Source: CAYJLC01 sp964370735 | GTDB taxonomy: Bacteria > Bacillota > Clostridia > Oscillospirales > Butyricicoccaceae | Assembly: GCA_964370735.1 (NCBI GenBank) | Contig: CAYJLC010000001.1 | Location: 93,705 to 157,704, forward strand | Reading direction: 5' to 3' | Length of the DNA stretch: 64,000 nucleotides | The notes under the pieces: model-generated | Told to the model about the DNA's origin: nothing | What the model saw: the letters and a program-made list of their open reading frames with translations, nothing else | Databases searched by the model: none | Position numbers and translations under genes: made by a program | Shown here: in pieces, positions 7,841 to 16,914 of the stretch | Layout: every line of letters starts with the position of its first letter | Position numbering within the stretch: position 1 is the first letter of the stretch

Positions 7841-10048
7841 ATGATTTATTTACATACTAAAGACACGTCTTATGTAATGAATATCAAAGAATACGGCAAA
7901 ATTGAGCAGGTTTACTATGGTAAAAAAATTCGTGAAGATGAAAATTTAAACCTAGAAAAACAAACAAGTGAATTTGCACATTCTGTTTTGTATAAAAGCA
8001 AAGTTAGTCTTGATACACTTGAGAAAGTTTCATTAGAACTAGGCGAGAGTGGCAAGGGTGATTTTCGCGAACCTATGATAAATCTTAGAACAAAAGATGG
8101 ATATACAACGGATTTTTGCTATATTTCACACAAGTTATTGGACAAAAGATGCGAAATTGATGGCTTGCCATTTGCAAAAGATGCTACACAAACTGTCGAA
8201 ATCACACTTTTTGATGAAATGCTTAATTTGGAGCTGAAATTATATTATAACTCTTTTTTTGAGGCAAATATAATCACAAGGCACGCAAAACTTATAAATA
8301 AAAGTGAGGAAAAAATTGAAATTATTCGTTTGATGAGCTTTAATCTAGACATAGATAATGACGGTTACGAGCTTATTAATTTTGAAGGCGACTGGGCAAA
8401 TGAGATGCAAGAAAAGCGTCAAAAATTGACTTCAGGAATTTATATAAACGATTCAAAAGTGGGCACAAGTTCAAATCGCCATAATCCATTTTTTATGTTA
8501 AAACAACTTGATGCGAGCGAATATCATGGGGATTGCTATGGTTTTAACTTGATTTATAGTGGAAATCATGCAGAAATTGTGGAGATTACTCCGTCATCGA
8601 AAATTCGTATTCTTTCTGGGATTAATCCGCATAATTTCAACTTTTCTTTAGGCAAAAACGAGGAATTTTTCACGCCAGAGGCAGTTTTGACTTATTCTGA
8701 TAAAGGTTTAAATGGATTAAGCCAAAATATGCACTGTTTTGTTTCAAATCATATTATCCCTGAAAATTTCAGAAATAAAGAGCGTCCAATTTTGATAAAT
8801 AACTGGGAAGCGACATATTTTGATTTTGATAAAAATAAACTTTTAGACCTTGCAAGTGCTGCAAAAGATGTCGGAATTGAGCTTTTTGTGCTTGATGATG
8901 GCTGGTTTGGTGATAGAAATTCAGATAAAACTTCGCTTGGTGACTGGACTCCAAACGAGAAAAAATTAGGTGGAACTTTATCAGAACTTGCAGGTGAAAT
9001 AAATGCACTAGGGCTTGATTTCGGTTTATGGTTTGAGCCAGAAATGATAAGCGAAAACAGTGAACTTTTCAAAAATAACCCTGAGTATCGACTAGGAAAA
9101 GGCAATGTTTCGACTGGTCGAAATCAATTTATTTTAGATTTAACAAAAGACGAAGTTTGTGATTATATTGTAAATTCAGTGGTGAAAATACTTGAAAGTG
9201 CAAATATTTCTTATGTAAAATGGGATATGAACAGAAATTTCTCTGATGTTTTCTCTGATAGACACGAAAATCAAGGTGAAATATGCCATAGATATGTATT
9301 AGGTTTATATAAAATTTACGATATTTTGACAAAAAAATTCCCAAATATCCTATTTGAAGGCTGCTCTGCCGGTGGAAATCGTTTTGATTTAGGTATTTTA
9401 TCTTATATGCCACAAATTTGGGCGAGCGATGACACTGACGCGCATAAGCGTGTTGCAATTCAAAAATCTATAAGCTATGGTTACCCTCAAAATACCTATG
9501 GTTCGCATGTTTCTGCGTGTCCAAACCATCAAACTTTGAGAAAAACTCCGATTGAAACAAGATTTAATATTTCATCTATTGGCGCATTAGGTTATGAACT
9601 TGATTTGCTTAATTTAAGTGAAAACGAGAAAGAAATTGTTAAAAAACAGATTAGTTATTACAAAGAAAATCGTAAAATACTTCAATTTGGAAATTTATAT
9701 CGCTTAACGACAAATGAAGATAAAACGATGTTTTTGGTGCTAAACGAAGATAAAAGCGAAGGATTTGTTGGAGAATTTTATAACTTACAGCAACCAAACC
9801 CTAATTTTAATAAAATTTCTACGAAATATCTTGATGAGAATATGTATTATGAAATAAATTCGCGCGAGCAATTTATAACGATTAAAGGCGAGGTCTATAA
9901 ACTAGCTTCTGAAAAATATCAAGGCTATGGTGACGCTATAAATCATAAAGGTGTAAAGCTAAATATGCAAAAATTAGACTTTCCACAAGAAAATACAAGA
10001 CTTATTTGCGATTTTGGTTCAAGACTATATAAAATTACAAAGGCATAA
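7841..10048 (+). CDS. GH36 alpha-galactosidase
   Basis: Hydrolyses terminal alpha-1,6-galactose from raffinose-family sugars and melibiose. At 735 residues it is the usual size of the large bacterial GH36 type. It has an N-terminal beta-sandwich and a TIM barrel with FVLDDGWFG and FGLWFEPEM. The nucleophile is in YVKWDMNR (D462) and the acid/base segment is ASDDTDAHKR (about 530-533). No signal peptide is seen, so it acts in the cytoplasm on sugars brought in by the upstream importer. AAAAAAGGAG precedes the ATG. The N-terminal 35 residues are somewhat divergent, but catalytic motifs are intact. Confidence 0.93.
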   Translation: MIYLHTKDTSYVMNIKEYGKIEQVYYGKKIREDENLNLEKQTSEFAHSVLYKSKVSLDTLEKVSLELGESGKGDFREPMINLRTKDGYTTDFCYISHKLLDKRCEIDGLPFAKDATQTVEITLFDEMLNLELKLYYNSFFEANIITRHAKLINKSEEKIEIIRLMSFNLDIDNDGYELINFEGDWANEMQEKRQKLTSGIYINDSKVGTSSNRHNPFFMLKQLDASEYHGDCYGFNLIYSGNHAEIVEITPSSKIRILSGINPHNFNFSLGKNEEFFTPEAVLTYSDKGLNGLSQNMHCFVSNHIIPENFRNKERPILINNWEATYFDFDKNKLLDLASAAKDVGIELFVLDDGWFGDRNSDKTSLGDWTPNEKKLGGTLSELAGEINALGLDFGLWFEPEMISENSELFKNNPEYRLGKGNVSTGRNQFILDLTKDEVCDYIVNSVVKILESANISYVKWDMNRNFSDVFSDRHENQGEICHRYVLGLYKIYDILTKKFPNILFEGCSAGGNRFDLGILSYMPQIWASDDTDAHKRVAIQKSISYGYPQNTYGSHVSACPNHQTLRKTPIETRFNISSIGALGYELDLLNLSENEKEIVKKQISYYKENRKILQFGNLYRLTTNEDKTMFLVLNEDKSEGFVGEFYNLQQPNPNFNKISTKYLDENMYYEINSREQFITIKGEVYKLASEKYQGYGDAINHKGVKLNMQKLDFPQENTRLICDFGSRLYKITKA

Positions 10049-10053
10049 AAACA

Positions 10054-10082
10054 CCCTCCTGATTAAAACAGGAGGGTTAAAT
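10054..10082. terminator. Bidirectional terminator between GH36 gene and coaX
   Basis: An 8-bp GC-rich stem CCCTCCTG/CAGGAGGG (10054-10061, 10069-10076) with T-rich DNA on both sides serves both converging genes. Confidence 0.85.
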
Positions 10083-10090
10083 TTTGTGCT

Positions 10091-10864
10091 TTAGCTATTT
10101 TTTATATGGTTTAGGTAAATTTCTTTTAGTCCTTCAAGGGTCATATTTTTATCAACACCTGCGAAAATATCCATATATTCAGAAAACATTCTTGCCATAC
10201 CGCCAGTCGCTACCACCAAAGGCTCGCCGTCAAGTTCCGACTTAATACCGTTAATAATACCTTCGATAGCGCCGATATAGCCATGCATTGCGCCAGAACG
10301 AATACTTTTTACTGTGCTAGTACCGATAACCTTTTCAGGCATAGAAATATCGACACGAGGTAATTTTGCAGCCTTAGCAAATAATGCCTCCATTGAAACT
10401 TTCATTCCAGGGAAAATCGCACCACCTAAATACTCGCCATTTTTTGAAACAACATCAAAAGTAGTTGCAGTACCGATGTCGACAATAATTAACGGTGTGC
10501 CATATTTTTTTACAGCATAAACAGCATTTACAAGTCTGTCCGCACCAACTTCTTTTTTATTGTCATATAAATTCACCATTCCATGGTCGATATTTTCACC
10601 GACAATAAAAGGTTCAAGTTTAAAATAACCTTTACAAGCATTTTTTAGTGAGTGCATAACCGGTGGAACTACGGAAGAAATCACAACGGCTTTTGTGTCT
10701 TTTGGAGAAATATTTTGGAAAGAATAAAAACTTGCAATTTGCATAATTATTTCATCAGAAGTCTTCTCGCTATCAGTTTTCACTCTGAAAGTTCCAGTTA
10801 ATTCATCGCCTTCATAAATACCAAAAACGGTATTTGTATTACCTACATCTATGGTTAAAAGCAT
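10091..10864 (-). CDS. coaX: Type III pantothenate kinase
   Basis: Catalyses the first step of coenzyme A synthesis, ATP-dependent phosphorylation of pantothenate. The 257-residue product begins with the ASKHA phosphate loop LTIDVGNTNTVFGIY and contains GADRLVNAVYA and VDIGTATTFDVV. The start at 10864 is chosen because GAGGTG lies just upstream and the protein begins at the expected residue; the frame is open 28 codons further back without family similarity. A promoter lies 29 bp upstream. It is monocistronic between converging and diverging neighbours. Confidence 0.95.
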   Translation of the reverse strand: MLLTIDVGNTNTVFGIYEGDELTGTFRVKTDSEKTSDEIIMQIASFYSFQNISPKDTKAVVISSVVPPVMHSLKNACKGYFKLEPFIVGENIDHGMVNLYDNKKEVGADRLVNAVYAVKKYGTPLIIVDIGTATTFDVVSKNGEYLGGAIFPGMKVSMEALFAKAAKLPRVDISMPEKVIGTSTVKSIRSGAMHGYIGAIEGIINGIKSELDGEPLVVATGGMARMFSEYMDIFAGVDKNMTLEGLKEIYLNHIKNS

Positions 10865-10892
10865 AATACACCTCTTTTTATTAAGTATTATA

Positions 10893-10921
10893 AATATACT
10901 ATAAATCCGATAAAATGTAAA
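10893..10921 (-). promoter_or_regulatory. Promoter of coaX
   Basis: On the minus strand, TTTACA (10916-10921) and TATATT (10893-10898) are 17 bp apart, ending about 29 bp before the coaX start codon. Confidence 0.65.
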
Positions 10922-11011
10922 GGTTTTTTTATTGCTAAGATTTGACAAATACTTGCTTTTGACATAATAATGTGTTATTATTCTATTATATGGGTTTTTG
11001 GAGGAAGAAAA

Positions 11012-12216
11012 TTGAAGATAAAGAACGCAAATTTAGTAAAAATTTTGCTTGTGGCAATATCGTTTTTAGCATTAGGACGTGGGTTTTCAGACGGAATACT
11101 TGCAAACTATTTAAACGATGCATATAATGCAACAGCCGAGCAAAGAGGTTTTGTTGAAATACCAAGGGAGCTTCCAGGAGTTTTAACGATATTAGTTATA
11201 TCATTTTTATCACGCTTAGGTGATATTAAAATCGCAATTTTAGCACAGATATTCTCAATCATAGGAATTACAGTTTTAGCATTTTACACACCGAGTTTTT
11301 ATGTTATGACAGGGTTCATTTTCGTATTTTCTATGGGAATACATATATTTCTACCACTCCAAGATACATTACCACTGTCGTTTATGAATAAAGATACCAC
11401 CGAGAATATGGGAAAAAATCTCGGAAACGTTAAAGGGGTTACTAATCTTTTTACAATGGTAGCATCTGTAATAGTGTTTTTTGGTTTTAAATTTAATGTT
11501 TTTTCATTTAAAACTGAAATAAAATGGATTTTTGTAGTAGCTGCGATTTGTTTTTCGATAGCATTAGTAGCATTTTTTATCTTATCGACAAAAACAAGCG
11601 AATCTCATATTGTAAAACCGAAACTTATTTTGCGAAAAGAATATAAATATTACTATATTTTGGCTATAATGAATGGTGTGCAAAAACAAATTTTCCTTGT
11701 ATATTCACCATGGTTTTTGATTACGATACTAAATAGTGGCACAGATACTATGTCGCTACTTTTAATAATAAGCTCGATTTGTGGAATGTTTTTCATACCA
11801 TTTATCGGAAGATGTCTAGATAAATACGGCATCAAAAAATGCTTTATGCAGACGCAATTTCTTATATAGTTATTTATTTGATTTTTGCGTATTTAGTATA
11901 TCAATTCTATGTTGGAAACTTTTTAGCGCAAGGATTACCACTACTTATAGCGTATTTAATGTATATCATCGACAGAATGTCTAGTGAAATGGGCATTATT
12001 CGTTCGATTTATCTTAACAGAATTTCAAAAGATCGTTCGGAATATTTATCGACATTATCTTTTGGTATTGCAACCGACCATGTCGTTGTTATTTTCTGTT
12101 CATATCTTGCAGGGCTTGTGTGGCAACACATGGGACCTCACTGGATATTTATATTCGCAGCATCACTATCACTTATAAACTTATTTGTAGCAAAAATAGC
12201 ACCAATTAAAGAATAG
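11012..12216 (+). pseudogene. MFS transporter gene broken by a one-base frameshift at an A6 run
   Basis: A twelve-helix major-facilitator protein is encoded in two frames. The first part begins at TTG 11012 (GGAGGA at 11000-11005) and runs in frame to a stop at 11869; it ends in the loop CLDKYGIKK. The remaining transmembrane helices (SYIVIYLIFAYLV onward) continue in the -1 frame to 12216. The frames meet at six A residues, 11834-11839; one extra A would rejoin them as KYGIKK-MLYADAISY. It may be a real pseudogene, a sequencing or assembly error in the homopolymer, or slippage that yields some full-length protein. Substrate is unknown; the next gene, 9 bp away, is an aminotransferase. Confidence 0.8.
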
Positions 12217-12225
12217 GAGTAAATC

Positions 12226-13404
12226 ATGACATATAAATTTGCAAATAGAATGGACAATATTAAGGCATCGGCTATCAGAGAAATTTTTAAAGCATTAGCA
12301 GACCCTACTGTGATTTCATTAGGTGGTGGAAGTCCGTCTTCGCTTGCATTTCCGAATGAAGAAATAGCAAAAATTACCGAAGATATCTTTAAAAATGAAT
12401 ATTTAACAGCTTTACAATATAATATTAGTGAAGGATATCCGAAATTACGCCAATTTATGTTAGAAGATATGGCGAAAAAAGGGAATGCACACGATTTTGA
12501 TGATTTAATTATCACTTCTGGTGCACAACAAGCAATAGAGCTTACAGCGAAGGTTTTAGTCAATAAAGACGACACAATTATCTGCGAAAACCCAAGTTTT
12601 TTAGGCTCATTAAATGCGTTTAAATCTTTTGAGTGTAATTTAGTTGGTGTCGATACGGACGACGATGGAGTTAATATAGCAAGCCTTGAAAATGCACTAA
12701 AGGCAAACAAAAATGTGAAATTTATATATTTAATTCCGAATTTTCAAAACCCAATGGGCGTTACTATGAGTTTTTCAAAAAGAAAGGCTGTTTTGCGTCT
12801 TGCAAAGGAATATAATACATTAATTTTAGAAGATAATCCTTATGGTGAACTGCGTTTTTCAGGCGAAGATATTCCATCTATTAAGTCACTAGACGATGAA
12901 GGTCATGTGATTTACGCAGGTAGTTTTTCGAAAATTTTATCGCCAGGACTTCGCGTGGGTTATCTTTTAGCACCTAAGCCAATAATTGAAAAAACTGTGG
13001 TTGCAAAGCAAAGCGCAGATGTGCATACAACTATTTTATCACAGCTAATTTGTTATAAATTCTTAACAGAGTGTAATATTTCTGAACATCTTACAAAAAT
13101 CAGGGGTATTTATAAGGCGAAAGCCGAGCTTATGTTATCGGAAATTGACAAAAAATTTGACAAGCGTATCAAATATACAAAGCCGGAAGGCGGACTTTTT
13201 ATATGGTGCACACTGCCAACGGGTGTGTCTATGCAAGAGTTTTGCAAAGAGGCTATCGCACGAAAAGTTGCTATTGTTCCTGGTAATGCTTTTTTAACAG
13301 ACGAGAATTTGCCATCTAGTTCGTTTAGACTTAATTTCTCAACGCCAACAGACGAACAAATAGTAACAGCAATCGATATTTTATCGCAAATACCTATCGA
13401 CTAA
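12226..13404 (+). CDS. PLP-dependent aminotransferase, class I/II (2-aminoadipate/aromatic type)
   Basis: A 392-residue fold-type I aminotransferase. It begins close to SLGGGSPSSLAFP, has the substrate/cofactor segments SGAQQAIEL and LIPNFQNPMGVTMS, and the Schiff-base lysine in YAGSFSKILSPGLRVGY. It resembles the catalytic domain of MocR and the LysN/ARO8 group but has no N-terminal DNA-binding domain, so it is an enzyme rather than a regulator. The 9-bp gap to the broken MFS gene implies cotranscription. The amino donor and product cannot be deduced. Confidence 0.88.
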   Translation: MTYKFANRMDNIKASAIREIFKALADPTVISLGGGSPSSLAFPNEEIAKITEDIFKNEYLTALQYNISEGYPKLRQFMLEDMAKKGNAHDFDDLIITSGAQQAIELTAKVLVNKDDTIICENPSFLGSLNAFKSFECNLVGVDTDDDGVNIASLENALKANKNVKFIYLIPNFQNPMGVTMSFSKRKAVLRLAKEYNTLILEDNPYGELRFSGEDIPSIKSLDDEGHVIYAGSFSKILSPGLRVGYLLAPKPIIEKTVVAKQSADVHTTILSQLICYKFLTECNISEHLTKIRGIYKAKAELMLSEIDKKFDKRIKYTKPEGGLFIWCTLPTGVSMQEFCKEAIARKVAIVPGNAFLTDENLPSSSFRLNFSTPTDEQIVTAIDILSQIPID

Positions 13405-13498
13405 TAAAACTCCTAAAATTGCATATTTATGGTTATAGATTTCATATTTGGAAAATGATGGTTACGTTTTGGTAACTATGATACCTAAATGTGCATAC

Positions 13499-13527
13499 TT
13501 TACAAAAGTGATATGAAATTGTATAAT
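13499..13527 (+). promoter_or_regulatory. Promoter of the amino-acid ABC operon
   Basis: TTTACA (13499-13504) and TATAAT (13522-13527) are 17 bp apart, 30 bp before the binding-protein start codon. Confidence 0.75.
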
Positions 13528-13557
13528 AAATATAAATTAATAAAAGTGAGGTACATT

Positions 13558-14385
13558 ATGAAAAAGTTATTTAGCACAATAATAGCAGTGACTATGTTAT
13601 TATCATTAACAGCATGTGTAAGTCAAGGCGCAGATACATCAGAAGATGTTTTAAGAGTTGGCATAGACCTAAAATTCCCTCCGTTTTCGTATATTGATGA
13701 AAATGGTGACCCTGCCGGTTTAGAGCCAGAAATCGCCGAAGCATTTGGAGAATATTTAGGCAAAGAAGTTGAAATCGTAAATACTGATTTCAGCCTTTTA
13801 ATCCCTGCTTTAGAAACAGGTGATGTAGATATTTTAATCGCTGATATGTCAAGAACTGATGAAAGAGCTGAAAAAGCAGATTTTTCAGACCCGTATAGAT
13901 ATACGCAATCGCTAGTTCTTGTAAATAAAGAATACGCTGAGGTAAATAATGTATCAAATCTTGCTCCAGACGAATTTTTTGCACTTCCCGACCAAAAATT
14001 TATAGGACTTGCTGGAACAATGGGCGTTTTAGTGCCACAAAGTTTTGGTGTTCCTGTTACGGAAATAACTGAAATTGGTAGCGGAATTTTAGAAGTTACA
14101 AATGGTTTTTCGACAGCTTTAGTGGCATCGAATGAAGTACATGCTTTTCAAGCTGCAAATAGCGACACAACTGTCGTATATTATGTAGGGAATGTATCGG
14201 CATCTAGCTTTGTAACAAGAAAAGGCGATGAAGAAATGATTGAAAAATCAAACGAATTTATTGCTTCTATGTATGAAGAAGGTGGATTTTACGATGAAAT
14301 TCGCGAGGAATATGACGTAATTATCGGCGAATTTCTAGGAAATGATGAGCTAGGGCTTGATTATATCATAAATTATCCAAATTAA
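13558..14385 (+). CDS. Amino-acid ABC transporter substrate-binding lipoprotein
   Basis: A 275-residue family 3 solute-binding protein. The signal peptide MKKLFSTIIAVTMLL ends in lipobox LTAC. The mature part has LRVGIDLKFPPFSYI, DPAGLEPEIAEAFGEYLG and the D-R-A-x-x-DFSDPY signature typical of polar amino-acid receptors. The ATG at 13558 is chosen over the upstream in-frame ATG at 13489 because the earlier start would overlap the promoter and would not give a signal peptide. A permease and ATPase follow, completing a three-gene importer. The exact amino acid is unknown. Confidence 0.92.
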   Translation: MKKLFSTIIAVTMLLSLTACVSQGADTSEDVLRVGIDLKFPPFSYIDENGDPAGLEPEIAEAFGEYLGKEVEIVNTDFSLLIPALETGDVDILIADMSRTDERAEKADFSDPYRYTQSLVLVNKEYAEVNNVSNLAPDEFFALPDQKFIGLAGTMGVLVPQSFGVPVTEITEIGSGILEVTNGFSTALVASNEVHAFQAANSDTTVVYYVGNVSASSFVTRKGDEEMIEKSNEFIASMYEEGGFYDEIREEYDVIIGEFLGNDELGLDYIINYPN

Positions 14386-14400
14386 TAAAGGAAGCAAAGA

Positions 14401-15138
14401 ATGAAAAAAACTTCAAATATATTGCAATATGTAGCTGTAATCATTACATTTGTGATATTTATTGGACTGGCATTGGCATTTACTACGACAAACCCACAAT
14501 ATGATATGATTTTAAGCCAATATAAGCTTTTGACTGAAGCTTTTTGGTTAACGATTTATATAAGCATTGTCACCCTTTTGGGGACAATGCTTTTCGGCTT
14601 TGTTTTATTTATGATGATGAGGTCGAAAATAACAATTGTTCGCGCATTTTCTAATGTATTTAACGAAATTATCATGGGAACACCACTTTTAGTTATGATT
14701 TTTCTTGTGGTTTATGTTGTTGGCGATGTGATTGGATATAATGATAAACTGACACTTGGAATTTGGGCTCTAATTTTATATAATGCGCCATATATAGCTA
14801 ATGCTTATGAAACTACGGCAGCAGTTGTCGATGAAGATCAGCATGTTGTTATGGATTTATATCATTTTAAGTGGTATCAAAAGTATATTTATGTTATTGT
14901 ACCACAAATGGTAAGACCCTTTATTCCATCGCTTATAAATAATCTCTCGAGTGTTATAAAAAGTTCAGCACTTTTGAATATTGTAGCAGTCGAGGAGATA
15001 ACTTATATCGTAAAAACTATCGCTTCGGGAAATTTTGCATTTATCGAGGGTTATTATGTTATGTGGATTATGTATCTTGTCGTGACAATTCCGCTTTCTA
15101 TGCTAGCAAAATATATCGGAAAGAAGGTGGCACTATGA
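14401..15138 (+). CDS. Amino-acid ABC transporter permease
   Basis: A 245-residue HisM/GlnP-type permease with about five helices. The family signature appears as MGTPLLVMIFLV followed by a conserved loop, VVDEDQHVVMDLYHFKWYQ, in the place of the usual EAA motif. It sits 15 bp after the binding-protein gene and its TGA overlaps the ATG of the ATPase gene (ATGA). It would work as a homodimer with the ATPase and the lipoprotein. The loop lacks the classic EAAxxxG spelling, so it is a somewhat divergent member. Confidence 0.88.
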   Translation: MKKTSNILQYVAVIITFVIFIGLALAFTTTNPQYDMILSQYKLLTEAFWLTIYISIVTLLGTMLFGFVLFMMMRSKITIVRAFSNVFNEIIMGTPLLVMIFLVVYVVGDVIGYNDKLTLGIWALILYNAPYIANAYETTAAVVDEDQHVVMDLYHFKWYQKYIYVIVPQMVRPFIPSLINNLSSVIKSSALLNIVAVEEITYIVKTIASGNFAFIEGYYVMWIMYLVVTIPLSMLAKYIGKKVAL

Positions 15139-15845
15139 AGATAATATTAAAAAATCTAAATAAAACTTATGGAACACAGGAAATTCTGAAGAATATTTCT
15201 CTTGAAATAGAAAATGTGTCAGCTGTTGGTATAATTGGTGAGTCTGGATGTGGAAAATCAACGCTTTTAAGACAGATTGCTGGAATTGAAGACCCAGATT
15301 CAGGGGAAATCAGTATTAATGATAAATCTCCTATTAAAAACAAAAAAGAATTTCAAAATAATATTGGATATGTGTTTCAGAAACATAATTTATTCCCACA
15401 TTTATCAGTTTATGATAATATTTCGCTAATTTTGGGTAAGATTAAGAAAATAAGTAAAGAAGAAGCAGATATTAGAATAAAAAATGTGCTAAAAGCCCTT
15501 AGAATTGAGAATGAATCACATAAAAAACCTTCACAAATCTCTGGAGGTCAAGCTCAAAGAGCATCTATCGCAAGAGCGTTAGCCACAAATCCAGAACTTA
15601 TATTTTTAGACGAGCCAACGGCTGCATTAGACCCAATTTTAACAGACGAAGTATTAAAATCGGTGAGAGAACTTAAAAATAGTGGGATAAAGTTCATTTT
15701 TATAACACATGAAATCGAATTTTTGAAAGAATTTGCTGATTATGTAATATTTATGGAAAGTGGAAATATTGTTGAATGTGGACAGGTGTCTTGTTTAGAT
15801 AATCCGAAAACTGATAAATTACGCTCTTTTTTACGAATGGTGTAA
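15135..15845 (+). CDS. Amino-acid ABC transporter ATP-binding protein
   Basis: A 236-residue ATPase that drives the importer. Walker A is GESGCGKST (35-43), the Q-loop is VFQKHNLFPHLSV, the signature is ISGGQAQRASIARAL, Walker B is LIFLDEPTAALDP, and the switch histidine is in FITHEIEF. The ATG at 15135 overlaps the permease stop codon, and an upstream in-frame ATG lies deep in the permease gene. It is the only ABC ATPase gene in the window and belongs to the amino-acid (PAAT) class, not the sugar MsmK/MalK class. Confidence 0.95.
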   Translation: MKIILKNLNKTYGTQEILKNISLEIENVSAVGIIGESGCGKSTLLRQIAGIEDPDSGEISINDKSPIKNKKEFQNNIGYVFQKHNLFPHLSVYDNISLILGKIKKISKEEADIRIKNVLKALRIENESHKKPSQISGGQAQRASIARALATNPELIFLDEPTAALDPILTDEVLKSVRELKNSGIKFIFITHEIEFLKEFADYVIFMESGNIVECGQVSCLDNPKTDKLRSFLRMV

Positions 15846-15863
15846 AAGATGTTATTTTAAAGG

Positions 15864-15892
15864 TTTACAAACAAATTGCAATATGTTAAAAT
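15864..15892 (+). promoter_or_regulatory. Promoter upstream of the 15924 gene
   Basis: TTTACA (15864-15869) and TAAAAT (15887-15892) with 17-bp spacing, 32 bp before the start codon. Confidence 0.6.
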
Positions 15893-15923
15893 GTATATAT
15901 AAATAAAATTTTGAGGTAGCAAT

Positions 15924-16871
15924 ATGAATATAAATAAGCTATATGAAAAAGTGAATTCACTTGAAGAAATCAGAATAATTGACAAAACATCAGAGCATAA
16001 TGACATAACTTTTAACGTTATTGGAACTGCTAAGCAAAATGATGAGTTAAAGCTATATATTTTGCAATATGTTAAAAATGAGCAAAGATATCGCAATATT
16101 TGCGACAGGCTTACAAAAATCGAAGTCGATACTTATGCGTATAAAGTATTTAGATATTCGCATAGTTCGCTTGCAGATGGCTCGATTGATACTATGTCGA
16201 TAATATCGAAATTTGTGTCAGAAGGGTGGAATCCACAAGGTATTGATTTTAAGAAAAATATCTGGATTACAACAATTAGCCTAGGAAAATGCCCATTAGT
16301 ACCACCTAATTTCAATAGAGAGAGCGTAATTGAGTTGATTTATGACCAAATCTCGCTTAATTTCCCTGTTTTGCAAAAAATATCGCTTGATATTTCTGAT
16401 TCGCAAAATAATGAAGTTACTTTTGTAGACGATGCCGATGGTAGTGAATATACTATCAATATTAATCGTGTGTTTATGATTGATGTTTGGGAAGAAATGC
16501 TGACTTTCTTTAATTCACCACCGATAAAAAATAGATTTAACCAGTCAGAAGTTGATAATCATGTTAAATATTTAGAGCAACATTTCGCAAATCACTATCC
16601 ACCAGGTACTTTTTTCCCAGTTGTTGAGTATGAGTGTGAAGGTGATATCACTGTCGAAATCCGTAGTGCAAATTGGTCTAATTCTGAGAGTTTTGGAAAG
16701 GGAAGTGACTTAGGTTTCATTCTAAAATCAGATAATTTTATGGGCAAAAATGGATTGCCACTAAAAGTTTGGATTATAAAAGAGCATGTGGAAAAAGGAA
16801 CAGAAACTATTGAGGCTGAAATTGTTTCGTATAGTAAAATGATAGATTTACCAAATATTATTTTAAATTAA
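15924..16871 (+). CDS. Protein of unknown function, 315 residues
   Basis: I do not recognise the family. There is no signal peptide or membrane segment, so a soluble cytoplasmic protein is likely. It is mixed alpha/beta by eye, with a strongly acidic patch VTFVDDADGSEY and a C-terminal part rich in beta-type sequence (ITVEIRSANW, LPLKVWIIKEHV). AGGTAG stands before the ATG. It has its own promoter and a terminator and is therefore a one-gene unit between the amino-acid importer and a converging c-di-GMP protein gene. Codon use matches the neighbours. Confidence 0.8.
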   Translation: MNINKLYEKVNSLEEIRIIDKTSEHNDITFNVIGTAKQNDELKLYILQYVKNEQRYRNICDRLTKIEVDTYAYKVFRYSHSSLADGSIDTMSIISKFVSEGWNPQGIDFKKNIWITTISLGKCPLVPPNFNRESVIELIYDQISLNFPVLQKISLDISDSQNNEVTFVDDADGSEYTININRVFMIDVWEEMLTFFNSPPIKNRFNQSEVDNHVKYLEQHFANHYPPGTFFPVVEYECEGDITVEIRSANWSNSESFGKGSDLGFILKSDNFMGKNGLPLKVWIIKEHVEKGTETIEAEIVSYSKMIDLPNIILN

Positions 16872-16878
16872 TAAAAAA

Positions 16879-16912
16879 AAGGTGCTGTCGCAGTTGCGAT
16901 AGCACCTTAAAT
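16879..16912. terminator. Bidirectional terminator with GTCGCA/TGCGA core
   Basis: Stem arms 16879-16892 and 16895-16908 (one G-U pair), flanked by an A-run before and T-rich DNA after, between two converging genes. Its core resembles the terminators at 36475 and 51285. Confidence 0.85.
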
Positions 16913-16914
16913 TT

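Noticed and set aside
10942..10989. Promoter for the MFS/aminotransferase unit using either of two TTGACA boxes
   Set aside because: The possible TATTAT box is 19 bp from the nearer TTGACA, and the spacing from the other is far too long. A promoter must exist here, but I could not fix it.
12138..12710. 190-codon open frame opposite the aminotransferase gene
   Set aside because: It overlaps a clear aminotransferase and the end of the MFS gene, its Ser/Ile-rich translation matches no family, and it has no Shine-Dalgarno.
12226..13404. MocR-type regulator
   Set aside because: The aminotransferase lacks the N-terminal GntR DNA-binding domain, so it is called as an enzyme.
13450..13480. Terminator after the aminotransferase gene (GTTAC/GTAAC)
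   Set aside because: Only 5 bp of stem and no T-run.
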